Below are positions 58,620-64,000 of a stretch of 64,000 nucleotides of DNA, one piece after another. The notes beneath the pieces are model-generated. The model made no database searches, had not been told where the DNA came from, and saw only the letters and a program-made list of their open reading frames with translations. Made by a program: the position numbers and the translations under genes. Origin of the DNA: Stenogyne calaminthoides (taxonomy: Eukaryota; Streptophyta; Magnoliopsida; Lamiales; Lamiaceae); assembly GCA_037126765.1 (NCBI GenBank), contig JBBCBC010000022.1:620001-684000 (forward strand). Direction: 5' to 3'. The first letter of the stretch is position 1. Each line of letters begins with the position of its first letter.

Positions 58620-61600
58620 ATGGGGCTTGGAGAAGCAACTGCCGTTGCCGGGGACGTCGCTACCAGTAGCAGCTCCGATGTTGGAACCAGTGGCAGCGGT
58701 GTACGGCGTTTTCCGCTGGCGGCGCAGCCGGAAATAATGAGAGCAGCTGAGAAAGACGACCAGTACGCTTCCTTCGTCTATGACGCCTGTCGCGACGCCT
58801 TCCGCCATCTCTTTGGTACTCATTAATCTATCTAATTTTCTGTTTACTCCTTTAATCTCAAATTCCTTAGAAATTAGAAATGCTTGAGTTTTATCTTGGT
58901 ATGAAGATGAGGTTCCAATTCCATTGAACTATGCGAATATTTCAATTCTGTAGGATTCTTACTATCGTACTTTTATATTGAATTTCGTTTATGTATACTG
59001 AAATTCTACTGTACATGTTTGAATTTTGGCGTGTCTTTCAGGTACAAGAGTTGCTGTTGCATATCAGAGTGAGGTTTGCTCCAACCCTGTATATTCCACT
59101 TCATTCCCATGTGTCAATTGTTCTTAACTAATGTCCATAAAAAGTTACTACAGTTGCTATTCAATTGGCATATATCAAGAACCTGATGTATTAGTTTCTT
59201 GTTGTAATTACGCGTCCTCTTAAAGTGTCAAATTTTGATTTAGCATTTAGAACACCATCTTATTCTAATCTGTGATAGTTGCACCTCATCAAATTGTTGA
59301 GATTGGCAGCACGAGTTGCTGGAGAAATTGCTTATTTTTTGCTGTACGAATTGCGATTTCATGCTTTTGAGATTTGTGATCAATTTCTCTGATTCAAATG
59401 TATGAGTTAATTGTTTTGCAAATTGGAGATGCAATATCATGCTTGCTTTACTTTATTGTTCTACCACAGAGAGACATGTGATATCTTTTGACTTCTGTTC
59501 TTATAGAAGTGGGTTGGGTAATCTTGTTTTGCAGACTAAACTTTTGGGACAGATGCTCTATTATGTGTTAACAACTGGTGCTGGCAAACAGACCCTAGGA
59601 GAAGAATATTGTGATATTACTCAGGTGTGTCTCTCATTTATTGTCCATTTGTTCATACGCATGGGACTAAATTTAGAGCCTTCAGGCTCACGCCCACATC
59701 CTGAGTTCGATTCCCGTTGAATGCAACTCCAGCCAAATTAAATTGTCCACTCGATGGGCCTCCTCCCAATGATGGAGTTAGAGAATTCAGTCCACGAGTG
59801 AGGGGGAGTGTTAAGGAAATTAAATAAACGAATTAATTCCACACCTCTCTACAAGTTTGGACTTTTAGATTAGACGGAATTCTTTCAATTTGTTTTGCTT
59901 GGGTCTGTATATAATGAAGATTCAATCTTTAAGACAAGGTAGAAAAATGATGCCAGAATAGCTTTATGAGAATTGAGAGGATTGTTTGTTCATATTGTTA
60001 GTTCATTTTACTTTCATATGTTTTTGTACAAAGTCTCTTCAGGAGCAGCAATAACAGATACTTTGTGTTGGTTATTAGCCATGCCTGTATCAATGAAATA
60101 ATGTTGCTGAAGAACCTTCTGAGTGATTCAAGTCCATGCAACATTGTGCCTCTTAATTAATCGAATTTGATTTCTATATCTGAAAGTTGATTATTTCATC
60201 AATCAGAAAATCTTCCTGGTATTCAGCATTGTCAGCAGATACACCATTACACTTTTTAATGTGACATGCTTAAAATGGCAGTAGAAAAGATAATTGAATC
60301 ATTACTTTTTGGCGTTTAACAAATATTATAGGACATTCAGATTCAGTCTAGTAATGGTTGCACTTACAGGTTTCAGGACTATATGGACTTCCTCCAACCC
60401 CAGCGAGGCGCTCTCTCTTTATTTTTTATCAGACAGCGTTTCCATATATTGCTGAACGGATCAGGTTTTCTGGAATTTTTTCTGTGTTATTGCTTGAGTT
60501 CCTCCTCATAGCCTGTACATTTAGAGTATTGAAAGTCTGTAACTGGCTGACTGTTCATCTTTCTGGTTTACAGCTCGCGTATTGCTTCCCAAGGCATTAC
60601 CATGGCCGATTTACTATCTGATGATAGTACTGACAATGAAACTACCTCGAGTAGTCAAATTCAAGCTTCTGCAAGTGCTGAAATGACATCATCCTCGAAT
60701 TCGGAAGTCCCAGTTTCAGTTTTGTCAAGATTGAAAGCCAGAATTTCTAGATTATGGTTATATTCAGTTCGGAGGTGGCCCTCGGTATGCCTTCTTCCAT
60801 CACATAAATTCTGCTTGTCAACTGTAAACTTTAGTGAGGACAGATATATGTGCAATGAGCTTCTGTCTTGTCATTTCAGTCGGTTATATAATTTGTTTAC
60901 TGATTCATATGTTTATAAATTTAACTGCAGGATCATATGTAATCCCTGTGGCCAACTAATTTATTCTTACTGTTTGATTCAGGTGCTACCTATGGCCCGT
61001 GAGTGTTTCATGTTGATTCTCCGTACAAATCTTATGTACTTCTATTTTGAAGGTGAAGTGATCAAGTATTTGCTATAAGAAGATTTTTTTTTTTTTGGGT
61101 GCTACTCATATTGGGTTTTTCTTCACAGGCCTATATTATCATTTGTCAAAACGAGCTTCTGGGATTCGTTATGTCTTCATTGGCAAACCAACCAATCAAC
61201 GACCTAGGTACATGTTTAGGACTAAATGATAAGTAGAGTTTTTAAATGAAACGAGCAGCTCGAAAGCTCGGCTCGACTCGTTAAGGCTCAAACACAGCTT
61301 GTTTATATTGATAAACGAGTCGAGCTCGAGCTCGTAAAATACTCGATTTACTAACTACCCTACTTGAGCTCGACTCGTTAGGCTCGATAACCATTATTTT
61401 TTTTGTAACTCCATTAGGCTCGATAGACTAGTTTGCGAGTCGAGCCGAACTCTATTTCCAGCTCGTTAATGTAATCGAGCCAGCTTGAGCTCGAGTCGAG
61501 TTCGGGCTTCAAGTGCTCAGCTCGACTCAGCTCGGCTCGAATAACAGCTCTAATGATAAGCCCTTGATTAGGGAACAAATTTGTCCAAGAGTGAATGTTT

Positions 61601-62555
61601 CATTTTCATCTTCTCATTGCTTCATTTTTCTGAAATCCTATTCATCAAATGCTTTATCCTATAGTTACGTGATGACTACACTTTCCTATGTTTATCATCG
61701 TTGAGACTAGTAGGTTACTTGATTTTCTCTCTTTAAGATGTTTCACCCTATACAATTGTCTTGTATTGGTTTGTCACATAAGTTGCATCATGTGTGTGTA
61801 TTTTTCCTGTGATGCAGATATCAAATATTGGGAGTTTTCCTCTTAGTTCAACTCTGTATAATTGCTGCTGAAGGATTAAGGAGAAGCAATTTGTCTTCTT
61901 TAGCTACGTCGCTTCAGCCAACATCTGTTGGAGCTTATCAAACTTCATCAGGTAATTTTTTTATTGTCTTACAACACAATGTTACCTATCAATTTGAGTT
62001 TTTCTCTTCGATTATATGATTTTGGTTTTTTCTTTCCCTTCATTCTACAAAGAACATATATTTACTCAAGAAATTCTAAATTACTGTTGTTGGCAGGGAG
62101 AAGTTTACCTGTTCTAAACGAGGAAGGCAATCTGATAGGCGAGGACTCTGTAAAGAGTAGCTGGGTATCAGAATCAACATCTACTTCAGAGGTATAAACT
62201 TATTCTGAGTTACATATGTTTAAAACCTCTGTGTGTGTGCGCGTGCGTGTGTAAAACCTTTTATTGGGAATAATGTTTTTCAGTCTCAAGTAAGTGGTGT
62301 GAGCAAATGCACGCTTTGCCTGAGCAATCGCCAACACCCAACCGCCACTCCTTGTGGTCATGTATTTTGCTGGTAAGCTCTCCGGTCTATTCACTTTGCT
62401 TGATATGCGTAGTTCATCTCCTTTTCGACACTTTCATTTTGTTTTTTGACAGGACCTGCATTATGGAATGGTGTAATGAGAAGCCCGAATGTCCACTTTG
62501 TCGTTCGTCTGTCACTCATTCGAGTCTAGTTTGTTTATATCATTCTGATTTTTAA
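58620..62555 (+). CDS. PEX10: Peroxisome biogenesis factor 10 (RING E3 ubiquitin ligase), 11 exons
   Basis: Exons: 58620-58815, 59042-59073, 59535-59624, 60370-60464, 60574-60784, 60983-61052, 61129-61207, 61818-61951, 62097-62191, 62284-62372, 62453-62555. Phases agree and give 397 residues, the usual plant size. N-terminal peroxin 2/10/12 region: QPEIMRAAEKDDQYASFVYD, LYGLPPTPARR, YQILGVFLLVQL. C-terminal C3HC4 RING: C343, C346, C358, H360, C363, C366, C377, C380, ending in VCLYHSDF as in other plant PEX10 proteins. In the peroxisomal membrane PEX10 works with PEX2 and PEX12 to ubiquitinate the import receptor PEX5. The start follows family length. Introns hold a hAT miniature element and a retroelement fragment; splicing looks unaffected. 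Confidence 0.96.
59660..59900 (+). mobile_element. Retroelement fragment (tRNA-like stretch, purine tract, LTR-like part) in PEX10 intron 3
   Basis: Reads cctgagttcgattcccg (B-box-like), tccacgagtgagggggag (purine tract) and tgttaaggaaattaaataaa ... gacggaattctttca. Same order and clear homology to the minus-strand leader of Copia-1 at 19404-19610. Probably the 3' end of a small LTR element (TRIM-like). Confidence 0.6.
61234..61552. mobile_element. Miniature hAT-type element in PEX10 intron 7
   Basis: An 8-bp target duplication atgataag (61226-61233 and 61553-61560) encloses a segment beginning tagagtttttaa and ending aacagctcta (TAGAG..CTCTA ends). The interior is packed with GAGCTCGA/CTCGACTCG repeats in both orientations, typical subterminal motifs of hAT elements. 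Confidence 0.8.
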
Positions 62556-62678
62556 CTCGCTGCCCAAGTTGCCTAGTCGATGCAGGAAGAGATGAGAAAC
62601 GAACAAAGGCGGACCATCAACAACGTGGTTCGATGCTTTAGAATCAATCTGGGAAGGAAGCCCCTCTTTTAGTTCTTC

Positions 62679-62684
62679 AATAAA
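62679..62684 (+). terminator. Likely polyadenylation signal of PEX10
   Basis: AATAAA about 125 bases after the PEX10 stop, ahead of a T-rich stretch. Confidence 0.45.
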
Positions 62685-62992
62685 ATGGGGGTTTTTGGCT
62701 TTACTCAATAGTTCTTTAGTTATACATCATTTGTATTGATGAGTTCTAGTTGAGGGATCCACAAACATAAATTGTAATCCTGTTTTAACAATTTTAAGTT
62801 ACAATTAATTTTTTATTATATAATATTTAGAATTATTCTGAAAATATATTTTGAGAATTTGAGTTTCATTTTAAAGGCACGAAAGTTCATTACTTGTTTT
62901 CTTTATTTTTTACAACTACCGCAATTTTCTATCTAAAAATAGTTAAATACTGATGGAATATTGGAATGTCAATTTATTTAAAGGGCTCCGAA

Positions 62993-63021
62993 AGCCCATT
63001 CGTACAATGAGTTAATGGGCT
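62993..63021 (+). promoter_or_regulatory. Pair of site II-type motifs upstream of RPS3
   Basis: AGCCCA at 62993-62998 and TGGGCT at 63016-63021, opposite orientation, about 170-200 bases before the RPS3 start. TGGGCY elements are a known hallmark of plant ribosomal-protein promoters. PEX10 ends only ~640 bases upstream, so this intergenic region is the whole promoter. Confidence 0.55.
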
Positions 63022-63190
63022 CAATTTTCTTGTGGAACGTGATAGAGTAAATTACTACATCACCCTCAGGGTTTCGTGTAAAATTACCCTTTCACCCTTG
63101 GGGTTTCCGATTCGCAGTTTTTAGTTTTTACACCTCAACACATTTGCAGAAAAGCGAAAGGAGGTAACGGCAGCACTGAACTCTGAAACC

Positions 63191-64000
63191 ATGGCGACTC
63201 AGATGAGCAAAAAGCGAAAGGTTAGTGGTTCTTCTTCTAATCACCATATCTAATTTGAAGAAAACAGAGATATCTGAAGATATTATTTCGTGTAATTAAC
63301 TTGAAATTCAATCTTTTGTATGCTTCTGAATGCATCAATTGTGTGTGGTTATGCTAGTTTGTTGCGGACGGAGTGTTCTTCGCTGAGTTGAATGAAGTGC
63401 TGACCCGCGAGTTGGCCGAGGATGGCTACTCCGGGGTCGAGGTCCGAGTCACACCGATGCGGACTGAGATCATTATCCGTGCTACTCGTACTCAGAACGT
63501 ACTCGGTAATATATGCATTTCGCATTCAATTACGTATAAGTTGATATATTATGTTTTATGTTGATGTATGAATTTGTCTACGGCTTCAAAGTGTTGGTTG
63601 TTTTATCCTAACCATGGGTGATTTGATTTTGTGCAACTTCAGTTTTTTGAATTCGGAGTATATATGATCAAATGTATTCGAATGGACAACAAAATGAATT
63701 AGTTTGTTGTTGAATTTACTTGCATTTTAGTATGTGTCTACTGTGAGTTTTGTTCATATGTGATTAATCCAAATGTCCGCTTGATTGTAGTAAATCTGTG
63801 AGAATGAAAGCCTATGTGTGTTTGTAATTCTGATATGTGGAACTAGATTTTTTTTTTTTACTCTTTTCATAAAATGTTCTAGTAGACATAGTGTTCCATA
63901 AGACCTCTTTCTTATATCCCATTTTTATTTCTTCGACATAATTTGTATAATTTCATGTTTTTTCTCCTCTTCAGGAGAGAAGGGTAGGAGAATTCGGGAG
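63191..64000 (+). CDS. RPS3: Small-subunit ribosomal protein S3 (uS3), 5' part, cut by the window end
   Basis: Exon 1 63191-63220 (MATQMSKKRK), exon 2 63358-63505 (FVADGVFFAELNEVLTRELA, then VRVTPMRTEIIIRATRTQNV), exon 3 from 63976 (GEKGRRIRE) running off the end. GT..AG junctions keep phase. The sequence is the start of eukaryotic uS3 leading into its KH domain (GEKGRRIRE). It forms part of the mRNA entry site of the 40S subunit. The start codon has a good context (aaccatggcg). The rest of the gene lies beyond the window. Confidence 0.95.

Noticed and set aside
1..64000. CRISPR-like arrays or bacterial operon features
   Set aside because: The sequence is clearly plant nuclear; tandem repeats found are microsatellites, coding repeats or transposon parts, without regular spacer structure.

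Overview
This is nuclear DNA of a flowering plant. The genes have many short introns with GT..AG ends and AT-rich introns. Products include plant peroxin 10, ribosomal protein S3, a CNL-type resistance gene relic, a plant GH1 beta-glucosidase and a DWNN/RING ubiquitin ligase. The intergenic space is filled with Copia retrotransposons, CACTA, hAT and Stowaway-like miniature elements and LINE debris. A eudicot, perhaps an asterid, is the best guess; the species cannot be fixed from this window.

Layout. 1-8.8 kb: a 12-exon GH1 beta-glucosidase gene on the minus strand. It has an unusual ~109-residue acidic insert, a ~150-residue Lys/Glu-rich tail built of tandem repeats, and one apparent single-base frameshift; its introns hold at least eight foldback elements. 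8.8-14.8 kb: a triplicated upstream module, miniature elements, a Copia RNase H/LTR remnant and an orphan broken exon. 14.9-19.8 kb: Copia-1 (minus strand; 5-bp target duplication ccttt), with a second LTR/primer-site module inside it. 21-27 kb: a miniature CACTA element and Copia-2 (plus strand; target duplication atagt). 29.3-37.9 kb: an intact 14-exon gene for a 428-residue DWNN-RING-CCHC protein related to PQT3/RBBP6, followed to about 44.8 kb by a decayed tandem array of its 3' exons. 46.3-52.2 kb: a CDK-like kinase pseudogene split by Copia-3 (target duplication ccaac). 53-57.2 kb: nested miniature elements, then a CNL pseudogene. 58.6-62.6 kb: intact PEX10 in 11 exons. 63.2 kb to the end: the first exons of RPS3.

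Functional links. The window is not an operon-like system. PEX10 and RPS3 are housekeeping genes in head-to-tail order, each with TGGGCY/AGCCCA promoter motifs. The GH1 gene resembles defence-type beta-glucosidases. The kinase and CNL loci are dead. The most interesting biology is the remodelled GH1 gene (duplicated terminal helix plus charged tail), the domain order of the ubiquitin-ligase gene with its exon array, and the chimeric leader of Copia-1, whose module reappears in a PEX10 intron. All exon boundaries were read by hand from splice consensus and phase, without transcripts.
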